From NCBI RefSeq assembly GCF_026625985.1, contig NZ_CP113116.1:5518001-5582000 (forward strand): a DNA stretch of 64,000 nt, in the 5' to 3' direction. Positions 24,403 to 33,123 of this stretch are shown one piece after another. The number at the start of each line of letters is the position of its first letter. Within the stretch, counting starts at the first letter, position 1. The notes under the pieces are model-generated. The model was not told the DNA's origin. It worked only from the letters and a program-made list of their open reading frames with translations, and did no database searches. The DNA comes from Mycobacterium sp. Aquia_213 (GTDB taxonomy: Bacteria > Actinomycetota > Actinomycetes > Mycobacteriales > Mycobacteriaceae). The position numbers and the translations under genes are program-made.

Positions 24403-25617
24403 ATGGATTTCGGGTTGTTGCCCCCAGAAGTCAACTCGGGGTTGATGTATGCGGGTCCGGGGTCGGGGCCGCTGCTGGCCGCCGCCGCAGCCTGGGATGA
24501 AGTGGCCGCCGAGCTGGAATCCACCGCGGCGGGCTACTCCACGGAAATCGCCGACCTGACCGGATTGTCCTGGTTGGGGCCGTCGTCGACGGCGATGTCG
24601 GGCGCGGCCGCACCCTATGTGGCGTGGTTGCAGGCCGCGGCGGCGCAGGCCGGAGTCACCGCCGCCCAGGCCTACGCGGCGGCCGCCGCCTACGAGGCCG
24701 CGTTTGCGATGACGGTGCCGCCGCCGCTGATCGCGGCCAATCGGGCACTGTTGATGGCGTTGATCGCCACGAATTTCTTCGGGCAAAACACCGCCGCGAT
24801 CGCCGCCACCGAAGCCGAATACACGCAGATGTGGGTCCAAGACGCCGCCGCCATGTACGCCTATGCGGCGGAAGCCGAAACGGCCAGCACGCTGCAGTCG
24901 TTTGACGAGCCGCCGCAGACCACCAACCCGAATGGTCAGACCGACCAGTCCAACTCGGTCGCCCGCACCGCCGGCAACACCGCCAGCGCCCGCAGCCAAT
25001 CCCTGGTTCAGAGCCTGGCCACTCAGCAGGCCAACCTCGTCGACCCGCCCGTGCCCCAAGGCAGCACCGCCAACATCGCACCCGGCGGCGCCACCCTCGA
25101 CGTCGGCACCACCGTCACCGTTACCCCCGGCTCCCCCGTGTCCGGCAGCTACAGCGCCACCTTCACAGCCAACACCGACGTCACATGGATAAACCTCTCC
25201 ACCGGATTCGCGGGCACTTCCCGAGCCGGTGGGGTCTACATCGTGACCGGCGATTTCACGTTTTTGAGCGGCCAACTCTTCATCAACAGCCCCAGCACCT
25301 TTTTTGGGGGGACAGGTGTGTTCACTGTCCCAAGCGGCGCCATCACCGCCGGCAGCAGCGGCGTCGAGGTCACCATCAACGCCAGCACCGGCCTGGTCAC
25401 CGCGATCAACGCCGGCGGCGTCATCACCGGCCCCGTCACCGCCACTCCGTACTTCCTGCCCCCCGTCGCCCCCGTCGTCTCCAGCGCGCCCAGCGCCTTG
25501 GGTGCGGCACCCGCGGCCATGGCAACCAGCGCACCGGGGCTGGCGGGAACCGCGGCGATCCAACCCCAACTCAACGTCGACGCACTCCTCGACGCGCTCT
25601 CAGCCGCCGCCGAATAG
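24403..25617 (+). CDS. PPE family protein
   Basis: A 404-residue protein with a typical 170-residue PPE domain: MDFGLLPPEVNSGLMYAGPG at the start (Pro-Pro at 7-8), the WLG turn at about 57-59, and long Ala-rich helices (AAAAQAGVTAAQAYAAAAAY). From about 180 to 345 it is Gly/Ser/Thr/Val-rich and probably beta-stranded, without MPTR repeats or an SVP motif. PPE proteins are exported by ESX/type VII systems, normally with a PE partner. No PE, EspG or esx gene lies nearby, so it is an orphan. ATG 24403 has only a weak GAAAG upstream. Restricted to slow growers, it is the best taxonomic marker in the window. Confidence 0.88.
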   Translation: MDFGLLPPEVNSGLMYAGPGSGPLLAAAAAWDEVAAELESTAAGYSTEIADLTGLSWLGPSSTAMSGAAAPYVAWLQAAAAQAGVTAAQAYAAAAAYEAAFAMTVPPPLIAANRALLMALIATNFFGQNTAAIAATEAEYTQMWVQDAAAMYAYAAEAETASTLQSFDEPPQTTNPNGQTDQSNSVARTAGNTASARSQSLVQSLATQQANLVDPPVPQGSTANIAPGGATLDVGTTVTVTPGSPVSGSYSATFTANTDVTWINLSTGFAGTSRAGGVYIVTGDFTFLSGQLFINSPSTFFGGTGVFTVPSGAITAGSSGVEVTINASTGLVTAINAGGVITGPVTATPYFLPPVAPVVSSAPSALGAAPAAMATSAPGLAGTAAIQPQLNVDALLDALSAAAE

Positions 25618-25650
25618 CTGCGCAGACTGACCCGTTTCTTGGCGAACGTG

Positions 25651-25748
25651 ACGCCACAGTCAAGAGGGTGCGTACCGCTCCTCTCGGCCCAACGTGAAAC
25701 TAACTTCACGCTCGCGGCCCAACGTGAAACCAACTTCACGCTCGGCGG
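25651..25748 (+). repeat. 95-bp repeat, right copy
   Basis: ACGCCACAGTCAAGAGGGTG, then two tandem units CGGCCCAACGTGAA-ACYAAC-TTCACGCTCG, as at 21484-21579 with only a few substitutions in the joining bases. It lies between the convergent PPE and fadE4 stops. Together the two copies bound the LuxR-PPE segment as direct repeats. Confidence 0.85.
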
Positions 25749-25752
25749 GAGG

Positions 25753-27462
25753 CTACGGCCGCATTTCGTAGGCGCCGTTGATCGGCAGGATGTGGTCCTT
25801 CCAGACCTGGTCGTAGCGCGCGGCATCGAACACCGGCCGGCGGATCATCCGCATCGCGAAGCGGGCCTGTGCATCCGTCGTCGCCGACTTGTCGCTCAAC
25901 TCGACTGCGTAGCTGTTGAAGTCGCGCACCAGCACCGCGAAGATCTCGTCGATCAGCGCCTCGTCCACCCCGGACAGCGGGGCCTCCTCCAGGATCAGCT
26001 GGGCGTAGGGCACCGTCGCGAACAGCTGGCCGACCCCGAAGGCGAAGTCAATATCCTTCTGCTGCAAGGCATCTGGCGTGGCAGAGGCCAGCATCTCGGC
26101 CAGCACGTCAATTTGCTCGCGCAGCAGGGCGACGTTGGGCAGATGCGCGAAGCTCTCGAATGGCGCGCGCCAATCATGGAAGCGCACCTTGCCCAATCCC
26201 CCGGTCGGGCCCTGATTGAACAGGAACGCGTCGTCGACCGCGTCGTCGCGGCGCCCGAGCAACGGCAGTTCGCCGTTCGGCGCGAACAGGTAGTTGGGCA
26301 TGAACTTGCCCAGCAACCCGATGTTGATGTGCACCGTGCCTTCCAGCCGTGGCAGCAGCCCGATCTCGCGAGTCATGGCCTCGAAGATGGTGTCCTTCTC
26401 GACACCCTTGGCGGCGATGACGTCCCACAGCGCGATGATCACCCGCTCGCCCTCGCTGGTGATCTTCGCCTTGGTCAGCGGGCTGTAGAGCAGGTAGCGG
26501 CGGTCGTCCGCCGAGGCACTGCGCATGTAATCGGACGCGCGGGTGGCGACCATCTTCATCGCGATCAGTCGCGCGTAGGCGTCGGTGAGCAGGCGTCGCA
26601 CGTGGCTGAAGTCGGTGACGACGGTCCCGTATAGGTAGCGGTTGGAGGCGTGGGTGACCGCCTCGTACATGGCGTGGGTACACATGCCAACCGCGCCCCA
26701 GCCGAGGTTGTACTTGCAGACGTTGACGGTGTTCAGCGCGGCGTGGAAGGCCTCGGGGCCGCGGTGCAGCAGGTCGGCCTCGGTGACCGGATAGTCGTGC
26801 AGCGCATAGTTGGCGACATAGTTCTGCGAGTTGACGACGTTCTTCTTCAGCTCGTAGCGGTCGTGCTGGGAGTCGGCGACGAAGAACACGTACTCGTCTT
26901 CTTGTCCTGGAGCGCCGGCGATCTTGCCGAAGGTGGAGACCATCCGGGCCGCGTTGGCGTTGCCGATGTAGTACTTCTCGCCGTTGGCGACCCAGCCGTG
27001 CTCGGACGGCGTCAGGATCATGTCGGTCTGGTAGACGTCGGCGCCGTGGGTCTGCTCGGACAGGCCGAAGGCGAACACCTCACCCTGCTCCAGCTGGGCG
27101 GCGGCCTTGCGCTTGGCGTCCTCGTTGTCGCTCATCCAGATCGGGCCCAGGCCAAGGGCCGTGACCTGGAAGGGGTACCAGTAGTTCAGTCCGTAGAAGC
27201 CGACGATCTCGGCGAACTCGCTGATCCGGTAGGTGTCCCAGCGGCAGTCGGCGGCGCCGTACTCGGAAGGCGTCAGCAGCGAGGCGAAGATCCGCTCCCG
27301 GCCGATGTGGTCCAGGAAGTCGGAATACCAAACCCGCGCATGGTCGTCGGCCTTGAGCCGCGCCTTGCCCCGGGACTCGAAGAAGTCCACGGTGGCGGCC
27401 ATGATCTCCCCCGAGCGAGCGTCGGGGTATTGACGGTTCAGGTGGTTGGGGTTGAGCAACAT
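25753..27462 (-). CDS. fadE4: FadE4-like acyl-CoA dehydrogenase
   Basis: A 569-residue flavoprotein of the long acyl-CoA dehydrogenase type, which introduces the first double bond in beta-oxidation. The central beta domain has FAFGLSEQTHGADVYQTDMI near 130-150 (FAD/substrate loop) and GEKYYIGNANAARMV near 161-175. The C-terminal helices include LLPRLEGTVHINIGLLGKFM near 370-390, carrying a Glu in the place of the usual catalytic base. It matches Rv0231 in length and position. ATG 27462 lacks a ribosome binding site but has TACCGT 7 nt upstream, so its mRNA is probably leaderless. It is divergent from php. Confidence 0.9.
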   Translation of the reverse strand: MLLNPNHLNRQYPDARSGEIMAATVDFFESRGKARLKADDHARVWYSDFLDHIGRERIFASLLTPSEYGAADCRWDTYRISEFAEIVGFYGLNYWYPFQVTALGLGPIWMSDNEDAKRKAAAQLEQGEVFAFGLSEQTHGADVYQTDMILTPSEHGWVANGEKYYIGNANAARMVSTFGKIAGAPGQEDEYVFFVADSQHDRYELKKNVVNSQNYVANYALHDYPVTEADLLHRGPEAFHAALNTVNVCKYNLGWGAVGMCTHAMYEAVTHASNRYLYGTVVTDFSHVRRLLTDAYARLIAMKMVATRASDYMRSASADDRRYLLYSPLTKAKITSEGERVIIALWDVIAAKGVEKDTIFEAMTREIGLLPRLEGTVHINIGLLGKFMPNYLFAPNGELPLLGRRDDAVDDAFLFNQGPTGGLGKVRFHDWRAPFESFAHLPNVALLREQIDVLAEMLASATPDALQQKDIDFAFGVGQLFATVPYAQLILEEAPLSGVDEALIDEIFAVLVRDFNSYAVELSDKSATTDAQARFAMRMIRRPVFDAARYDQVWKDHILPINGAYEMRP

Positions 27463-27469
27463 GCGGCAG

Positions 27470-27475
27470 ACGGTA
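27470..27475 (-). promoter_or_regulatory. -10 hexamer for leaderless fadE4
   Basis: On the minus strand TACCGT is followed by 7 nt and then the fadE4 ATG; no Shine-Dalgarno sequence is present between them. Confidence 0.45.
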
Positions 27476-27570
27476 CGCCGATGTGCGGGGTCGCGGTATC
27501 AGCCCGCGGTTAGCTGGGAAATCCGAATTGTCGTCGCAATTGCCTCTGTTGGATAAGCACCGGCCCGGCC

Positions 27571-27576
27571 TAGCAT
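27571..27576 (+). promoter_or_regulatory. -10 hexamer for leaderless php
   Basis: TAGCAT is followed by 7 nt (CAGCGAC) and then the GTG start at 27584, without a ribosome binding site. The position matches leaderless transcription. Confidence 0.5.
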
Positions 27577-27583
27577 CAGCGAC

Positions 27584-28564
27584 GTGTCCGAATTAAATAC
27601 CGCGCGCGGATCCATCGATACCGCCGACCTCGGCGTCACGCTGATGCACGAGCACGTCTTCATCATGACCACCGAAATCGCCCAGAACTATCCCGACGCC
27701 TGGGGCGATGAAGAAAAGCGGGTGGCCGATGCCATCACCAGGCTCAATGAGCTGAAGTCGCGCGGTGTGGATACCATCGTCGACCTGACCGTGATCGGGC
27801 TGGGCCGCTACATCCCGCGCATCGCCCGCGTCGCGGCGGCCACCGAGCTGAATATCGTTGTGGCAACAGGGTTTTACACCTATAACGACCTGCCGCTGCG
27901 GTTCCACTACGAGGGCCCCGGCGGGTTGCTGGGCGGCCCGGAGATCATGACCGACATGTTCGTCAAGGACATCGAGGAGGGCATCGCCGACACCGGCATC
28001 AAGGCCGGAATCCTCAAATGCGCCACCGACGAACCCGGCGTCACCCCCGGCGTCGAGCGGGTGCTGCGTGCCGTCGCTCAGACGCACAAGCGCACCGGGG
28101 TGCCGATCTCCACGCACACCCACGCCGGGCTGCGCCGGGGCCTCGAGCAGCAGAAGATCTTTGAAGAAGAGGGCGTCGACCTGAGCCGGGTGATCATCGG
28201 GCATTCGGGCGACAGCACCGACATCGGCTACCTCGAGGAACTCATCGCGCCCGGCTCCTACATCGGCATGGACCGGTTCGGCATCGACGCGTACCTGCCG
28301 TTCGAGGACCGGGTCAACACGGTGGCGCAAATGTGCGAACGCGGGCACGCCGACAAGATGGTGCTCTCGCACGACGCCAACTGTTACTTCGACGCCCTGC
28401 CCGAAGAGCTGGTGCCGCAGATGATGCCGAACTGGCATTACCTGCACATCCACAACGACGTGATCCCGGCCTTGAAAGAGCGCGGCGTCACCGACGAGCA
28501 ACTGCACACCATGCTGGTGGACAACCCGCGGCGCATCTTCGAGCGCCAGGGCGCATATGAGTGA
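27584..28564 (+). CDS. php: Phosphotriesterase-like lactonase (PHP/PPH, Rv0230c-like)
   Basis: A 326-residue metal-dependent TIM-barrel amidohydrolase of the phosphotriesterase-like lactonase group, which opens lactones with weak organophosphate hydrolysis. Metal ligands are visible in order: HEH near residue 22-24, the bridging Lys in GILKCATDE near 143, His in STHTHAG near 177, His in IIGHSGDS near 206, and Asp in LSHDANCY near 264. GTG 27584 is preceded by a -10 hexamer at leaderless spacing. The stop overlaps the start of the following AMP ligase by 8 nt, so the pair is translationally coupled. Confidence 0.93.
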   Translation: MSELNTARGSIDTADLGVTLMHEHVFIMTTEIAQNYPDAWGDEEKRVADAITRLNELKSRGVDTIVDLTVIGLGRYIPRIARVAAATELNIVVATGFYTYNDLPLRFHYEGPGGLLGGPEIMTDMFVKDIEEGIADTGIKAGILKCATDEPGVTPGVERVLRAVAQTHKRTGVPISTHTHAGLRRGLEQQKIFEEEGVDLSRVIIGHSGDSTDIGYLEELIAPGSYIGMDRFGIDAYLPFEDRVNTVAQMCERGHADKMVLSHDANCYFDALPEELVPQMMPNWHYLHIHNDVIPALKERGVTDEQLHTMLVDNPRRIFERQGAYE

Positions 28565-30053
28565 GCCGATCCCGCCGATCGGTAGCCAGACGGCTGCGCT
28601 GGCCGCGCTGGATCCCGATCGCCCAGCCGTCAGCTGTGAGGGTCACACACTGACCCGGGCCGAATTGGATCGCTCGACCAACCGGCTGGCCCGCGCCTAC
28701 GCCGAACGCGGCGTCGGGGTCGGCGATTACGTCACGATCTTGCTGCCCAACTCCGTCGAGTTTGTACAGGCCGCGGTGGCATGCTGGAAGTTGGGCGCGG
28801 TGCCGCAGCCGTTGTCGCCGCGGCTGCCGGCCGCGGAGTTGCAGGGCCTACTGGACCTGCGTCCCAGAGCACTGCTGGTCGGCGGCGAGGATCCGCAAGG
28901 CCAAATATCCAGTGTGCCTAAGGGTTTCACTCCTGACCCGACGTTCTCGGATGCGCCGCTGCCCGAAGCGGTGTCGCCGAGCTGGAAGGCGATGGGATCC
29001 GGCGGCAGCACCGGGCGGCCCAAGCTGATCGAAGCCGGTGGCGACAGCCGGGTTTCGACGCTGACTGGGTACGCGATGGGCGCCCAGGACGACGACGTCA
29101 CCTTCGTGCCGGTGCCGCTGAGTCACAACACCGGCCTCACCACCGCGGTGATCGCCTTGATCGGTGGTCACCATCTGGTGCTGATGAACCGCTTCGACCC
29201 AGATCAGTTCCTGCGGGTCATCACCGACCACCGTGTCACTTTCATGGTCGCGGTACCGACGATCATGCAGCGGGCGCTGCCGGTCTACCAGGCCAACCCG
29301 CAGGCCTACGATCTGTCGTCGATCCGGCGGTTCTGGCACGTGGCGGCGGTTTGCCCGCCGACCGTCAAGCAGGCCTGGATCGATCTGCTGGGGCCCGAGA
29401 AAGTCTGGGAGCTTTACGGCGGCACCGAATTACAGGCGCTCACCTTCATTTCCGGCGATCAGTGGCTGGCCCATCGCGGGTCGGTCGGCATCGTGGTCCT
29501 CGGCGAGATGAAGGTGCTCGATGACGACGGCAATCCCTGCCCGCCCGGCGTGATCGGCGAGATCTACATGCGGCCCGCCCCGGGCAGCGCGCCGACATAC
29601 CGGTACCTCGGCTCGACGGCGAAGACCCGCGACGGCTGGGACTCGCTGGGCGATCTCGGTTACTTCGACACCGACGGGTTCCTGTATCTGTCCGACCGGC
29701 GGGTCGACATGTTCACCGTCGGCGGCCGCAACGTCTACCCCGCGGAGATCGAGAGTGCGCTGTCGGCGCACCCGGATGTGTTGTCCTGCTTGGTCGTTGG
29801 CGTCCCCGACCCGAACGCCGGCGATCTGGGCCAGGTGCCCTACGCGCTGGTGCAGGCGAGCGACGACTCCACGCTGGATGCCGCGGGGGTGCAGGAGTTC
29901 CTGCGCGCCAACATCGCCGGTTACAAGGTGCCGCCCTCCCCCAACTTCATTGAATTCGTCGACACTGCCCTGCGCGACGACGCCGGCAAGGCTCGGCGAT
30001 CGGCGGTCCGGGCCGAGATCATGGCGCGGTTGCCCGCCGCCGAGGCCAGCTGA
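28557..30053 (+). CDS. AMP-binding acyl-CoA ligase coupled to php
   Basis: A 498-residue adenylate-forming enzyme that should activate a carboxylic acid to its CoA thioester. The P-loop is GSGGSTGRPK at about 143-152, the A5 motif LYGGTE at about 285, the A7 motif LGDLGYFD at about 363, the A8 hinge DRRVDMFTVGGRNVYPAEIE at about 378-397, and the A10 Lys in DDAGKARR near 480. It starts inside the php stop region (8-nt overlap). A lactonase followed by an acid-CoA ligase suggests that a lactone is opened and the hydroxy-acid activated. Substrate unknown; the P-loop Thr-Ser cluster is shorter than usual. Confidence 0.85.
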   Translation: MSEPIPPIGSQTAALAALDPDRPAVSCEGHTLTRAELDRSTNRLARAYAERGVGVGDYVTILLPNSVEFVQAAVACWKLGAVPQPLSPRLPAAELQGLLDLRPRALLVGGEDPQGQISSVPKGFTPDPTFSDAPLPEAVSPSWKAMGSGGSTGRPKLIEAGGDSRVSTLTGYAMGAQDDDVTFVPVPLSHNTGLTTAVIALIGGHHLVLMNRFDPDQFLRVITDHRVTFMVAVPTIMQRALPVYQANPQAYDLSSIRRFWHVAAVCPPTVKQAWIDLLGPEKVWELYGGTELQALTFISGDQWLAHRGSVGIVVLGEMKVLDDDGNPCPPGVIGEIYMRPAPGSAPTYRYLGSTAKTRDGWDSLGDLGYFDTDGFLYLSDRRVDMFTVGGRNVYPAEIESALSAHPDVLSCLVVGVPDPNAGDLGQVPYALVQASDDSTLDAAGVQEFLRANIAGYKVPPSPNFIEFVDTALRDDAGKARRSAVRAEIMARLPAAEAS

Positions 30054-30098
30054 ACCCAGAAGGCATCAAGAATTCTCCAAGCGCCCGGCACCACGATC

Positions 30099-30584
30099 AT
30101 GGCTATGCAGATCGAGCCATTGAGTACGGAGCTGATCGAACGTTATCTGCGATCGCGCCACTTGCGATTTTTCCGCAGCGACGACGGCGCGGAATTCATG
30201 TTGGTGCTGTCCAGCTACGAGCGGGGCAAGCTGCACGTGAACCTGCGGATCAACGGGTTGCGGCCCGACATCTTCGAGATCTCGGTCAGCCCCGCGGGCT
30301 ACTACCAAGCCAGCGAGCGCCCGCGCCTGATGGAAGTGGTGAACGACTGGAATCGCGACAACCATTGGCCCAAGGCGTTTGTGCGGGAAACCGCGCAGCC
30401 CAGCCACGTCAGTGTGGTCGGCGAGAATGCGTACCTGCTGACCGACGGCATCCACCTGGCGGGGTTGGGGCACTTCATCAAGTCCACCGTCGAGTACGGC
30501 ACCGACCTGATCGAGAAGATCGAGCAGGCCGTCAGCCTGCCGTCCGCGGACACGCTGGAAGAATGGATGGACCGCACCGGCTAG
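30099..30584 (+). CDS. YbjN-domain protein
   Basis: A 161-residue soluble protein that looks like the YbjN (type III chaperone-like fold) family. Hallmarks are a hydrophobic strand pattern in the first half (FMLVLSSYERGKLHVNLRIN), a central RLMEVVNDWNRDNHWPKAFV near 74-93, and a final amphipathic helix. YbjN proteins have no defined enzymatic role. ATG 30099 and ATG 30105 are both possible; neither has a strong ribosome binding site. It overlaps the 3' end of the convergent acyltransferase gene by 4 nt. Confidence 0.75.
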   Translation: MAMQIEPLSTELIERYLRSRHLRFFRSDDGAEFMLVLSSYERGKLHVNLRINGLRPDIFEISVSPAGYYQASERPRLMEVVNDWNRDNHWPKAFVRETAQPSHVSVVGENAYLLTDGIHLAGLGHFIKSTVEYGTDLIEKIEQAVSLPSADTLEEWMDRTG

Positions 30585-31738
30585 GGCGCTATCGCGTCCG
30601 CCTCGGCATCTATCTCCTGAGCAGCCGGCTTCTCGCGTTTCTCCCAGCGGCGCAACGCCTCTCGGCACGGCGACTCGACCAGGGCGTAGCTCACCGCCGC
30701 GATCGCGAAACCGAAGATCAGCGTCAGCACCAACACCGTCGGCATGTTGCCGGTGAACGGGAACGTCCCCACCACCGGGAACACCATGGCCAGGGTGGCC
30801 AGGTGCCAGATGAACAGGCCGTAGGACCAGCGGCCCAGGGTGACCATGCCGGCATTGCCCAACAGCCGATGCCCGGTGTCGATCCGGTCCAGCACCAACG
30901 GCGCGACCAATGCGAACGCGACCACCGAGCCCATCGAGGTCTTGACCGCGAACTGTGTCGCGGTCCCCGGAATCAATCCCTCCGGACCCGCCACCGGGGA
31001 CGCGGCCACCAGAAACGCGGCCAGTGCGATGACGGCCATCAACACCCGCCGCCGCGCCAACCGGTGTGGCAGCCCGATCGGGCTGTGCACCCACTCGGCC
31101 AGCAGCATGCCCGCGGCGAACCAGGAGAAGAAGGCCGGCGGCCAGTTCATTGGGTTGCCGGATTCCGAATGTAACGGCAGCCAACCCCACGCCCAGCTGA
31201 GCACCGCCAGCGCGGCGATCGCCGGGACCCGGGCGCGCACGGGGATGCGGCGGGCCAGTAACGCCAGAATCGGCAACGCCAGATAGAAACTGACCTCGAC
31301 CGAGAGGCTCCACATCTGGGTCAGGCCGCCGGTCAGGGTGAGCGGCACATAAATCTGGGTGAGTGTCAGGTTTGCCAGCCACACCGTCGGGCTGGCGTGA
31401 TCCGCGTCGGGCAGCAGGGTGAGGATCACGACGACGGCCACCAGATAGGCCGGCATGATGCGGACCACCCGCGATCGCAGGTAGTGGCCGGTGAGCGGAC
31501 GCGGTCCCAGATCCCGGGCCGCCGCCGCGTGGCCACGCCACAGCAGGAACCCCGACAACGCGAAGAACACCGCCACGGCGAGGCCGAAGCGGCCGAAAAG
31601 CCGGCCGTCGACCCCGCTGGAGTGTCCGGTCTGAAAGGCCACATGCGTAATGACGACACCCATGGCCGCGCAGGCGCGCATACCCTCGACAGCGGGCAGG
31701 AAGCTGCGGGTTCCGCCCGCCTGGTGGCTATCGGTCAC
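30581..31738 (-). CDS. Acyltransferase 3 family membrane protein (Rv0228-like, candidate TmaT)
   Basis: A 385-residue polytopic protein of the acyltransferase-3 family: FLPAVEGMRACAAMGVVITH at 13-32, with the conserved Arg and His, FFALSGFLLWRG near 58, and RSRVVRIMPAY near 88, followed by about ten membrane helices. The corynebacterial homologue next to the DUF3068 gene was described as the trehalose monomycolate acetylase TmaT. This gene sits in the same relation (divergent, 95 bp) to the DUF3068 gene, so the same role is likely. GTG 31738 is the start; no clear ribosome binding site. Confidence 0.85.
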   Translation of the reverse strand: MTDSHQAGGTRSFLPAVEGMRACAAMGVVITHVAFQTGHSSGVDGRLFGRFGLAVAVFFALSGFLLWRGHAAAARDLGPRPLTGHYLRSRVVRIMPAYLVAVVVILTLLPDADHASPTVWLANLTLTQIYVPLTLTGGLTQMWSLSVEVSFYLALPILALLARRIPVRARVPAIAALAVLSWAWGWLPLHSESGNPMNWPPAFFSWFAAGMLLAEWVHSPIGLPHRLARRRVLMAVIALAAFLVAASPVAGPEGLIPGTATQFAVKTSMGSVVAFALVAPLVLDRIDTGHRLLGNAGMVTLGRWSYGLFIWHLATLAMVFPVVGTFPFTGNMPTVLVLTLIFGFAIAAVSYALVESPCREALRRWEKREKPAAQEIDAEADAIAP

Positions 31739-31787
31739 GATCTCAGTCTGCCTGCGCTCTGTTACCTGCCTAATCGGGTACTGCTGT

Positions 31788-31793
31788 TAGGGT
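31788..31793 (+). promoter_or_regulatory. -10 hexamer upstream of the DUF3068 gene
   Basis: TAGGGT lies in the 95-bp divergent region, about 40 nt before the GTG start at 31834. The same hexamer precedes the genes at 36207 and 37019. Here a leader with GGGAGGG remains. Confidence 0.35.
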
Positions 31794-31833
31794 CGAACGG
31801 ATTTGCCTAGAGCATTAGGGAGGGCATGGCCAC

Positions 31834-33105
31834 GTGAACCGAGCGGTTATGTTGCGGTTCGCCGCATGCGGCATCATCGGACTCGGGGCCGCCCTGCTGA
31901 TTGCCGCGCTGCTGCTGTCGACCTACACCACCAGCAGGATCACCAAGATCCCGCTCAACATCGACACCATGCTGGTCAGCGACGGCACCGGAACCGCACT
32001 CGACTCGGCGTCGCTGTCCACCGACCACGTCGTCGTCAACCAGAACGTGCCCCTGGTTTCCCAGCAGCAGATCAGCGTCGAGTCGCCGGCCAACGCCGAC
32101 GTGGTCACGCTGCAGGTCGGCACCTCGCTTCGGCGCACCGACAAACAGAAGGACACCGGGCTGCTGCTGGCGATCGTCGACACCGTCACGCTCAACCGCA
32201 AGACCGCGATGGCCGTCTCCGACGACACCCACACCGGCGGCGCCGTTCAGAAGCCGCGCACTTTCGGCGACGAGAACCCGCCCACCACGATTCCGGTGCG
32301 CCACGACGGCCTGTCCTACCGGTTCCCCTTCCACACCGAGAAGAAGACCTATCCGTACTTCGACCCGGTCGCGCAGAAGACCTATGACGTCAACTACGAC
32401 ACCCAAGAGGACGTCAACGGCCTGACCGCCTACAAGTTCACCCAGAACATCGGTTACAGCGCCGACGGAAAGTTGGTGGCACCGGTGAAGTACCCGTCGC
32501 TGTACGCCGGCGACGAGGACGGCAAGGTGACGACGTCCGCGGCGATGTGGGGCCTGAAGGACGTGGACCCGGCCGAGCAGATCACGATGACCCGCTACTA
32601 CGCGGCGCAGCGGACCTTCTGGGTGGACCCGGTCTCGGGCACCATCGTCAAGCAGACCGAGCACGCCAACCACTTCTTCGCCCGCGATCCGCTCAAGCCC
32701 GAGCTGACGCTGGCCGATTACAAGGTCACCTCCAACGAAGACACGGTGGAATCCCAGGTGAACGCGGCCCGCGACGAGCGCGACCGGCTCGCCCTGTGGT
32801 CGCGGGTACTGCCGATCACGTTCACCGCGGTCGGCCTGATCGCGCTGATCGGCGGTGGCTTGTTCGCGGCGTTCGGCCTGCGCACCGAGAGCGCGCTGAC
32901 CGACCCCGGGCTGGACCGCGGCGACGAGGAATTCTTCGGGCGCAGCGGGCTCGAGGAACGGGTGCCCGGCGCCGAAGCCGAGACGGAGAAGCTGCCCGCG
33001 CAGCACTCCGAATCGCATGACGATCCGCCCGGGTCCGATCCGCCGCGCGGCGAGGCGCCCGAGCCGTCCGAACCGAATCCGCCCGGCCCGGCCGACCGGG
33101 ACTAG
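31834..33105 (+). CDS. DUF3068 / PorA-family membrane protein (Rv0227c-like)
   Basis: A 423-residue protein with a membrane helix at about 8-30, a large extracytoplasmic beta-rich domain with repeated YPYFDP / YPSLYAGDEDG / RYYAAQRTFWVDP motifs, a second helix at about 322-343 and a Pro/Glu/Asp-rich cytoplasmic tail. The family is DUF3068; the Corynebacterium and M. smegmatis (MSMEG_0317) homologues were reported to be needed for lipomannan maturation and lipoarabinomannan synthesis. GTG 31834 has GGGAGGG about 10 nt upstream. It is followed 18 nt later by the Rv0226c-like gene and is likely co-transcribed with it. Confidence 0.9.
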   Translation: MNRAVMLRFAACGIIGLGAALLIAALLLSTYTTSRITKIPLNIDTMLVSDGTGTALDSASLSTDHVVVNQNVPLVSQQQISVESPANADVVTLQVGTSLRRTDKQKDTGLLLAIVDTVTLNRKTAMAVSDDTHTGGAVQKPRTFGDENPPTTIPVRHDGLSYRFPFHTEKKTYPYFDPVAQKTYDVNYDTQEDVNGLTAYKFTQNIGYSADGKLVAPVKYPSLYAGDEDGKVTTSAAMWGLKDVDPAEQITMTRYYAAQRTFWVDPVSGTIVKQTEHANHFFARDPLKPELTLADYKVTSNEDTVESQVNAARDERDRLALWSRVLPITFTAVGLIALIGGGLFAAFGLRTESALTDPGLDRGDEEFFGRSGLEERVPGAEAETEKLPAQHSESHDDPPGSDPPRGEAPEPSEPNPPGPADRD

Positions 33106-33123
33106 CCCGCGGTTGCGCCGACG

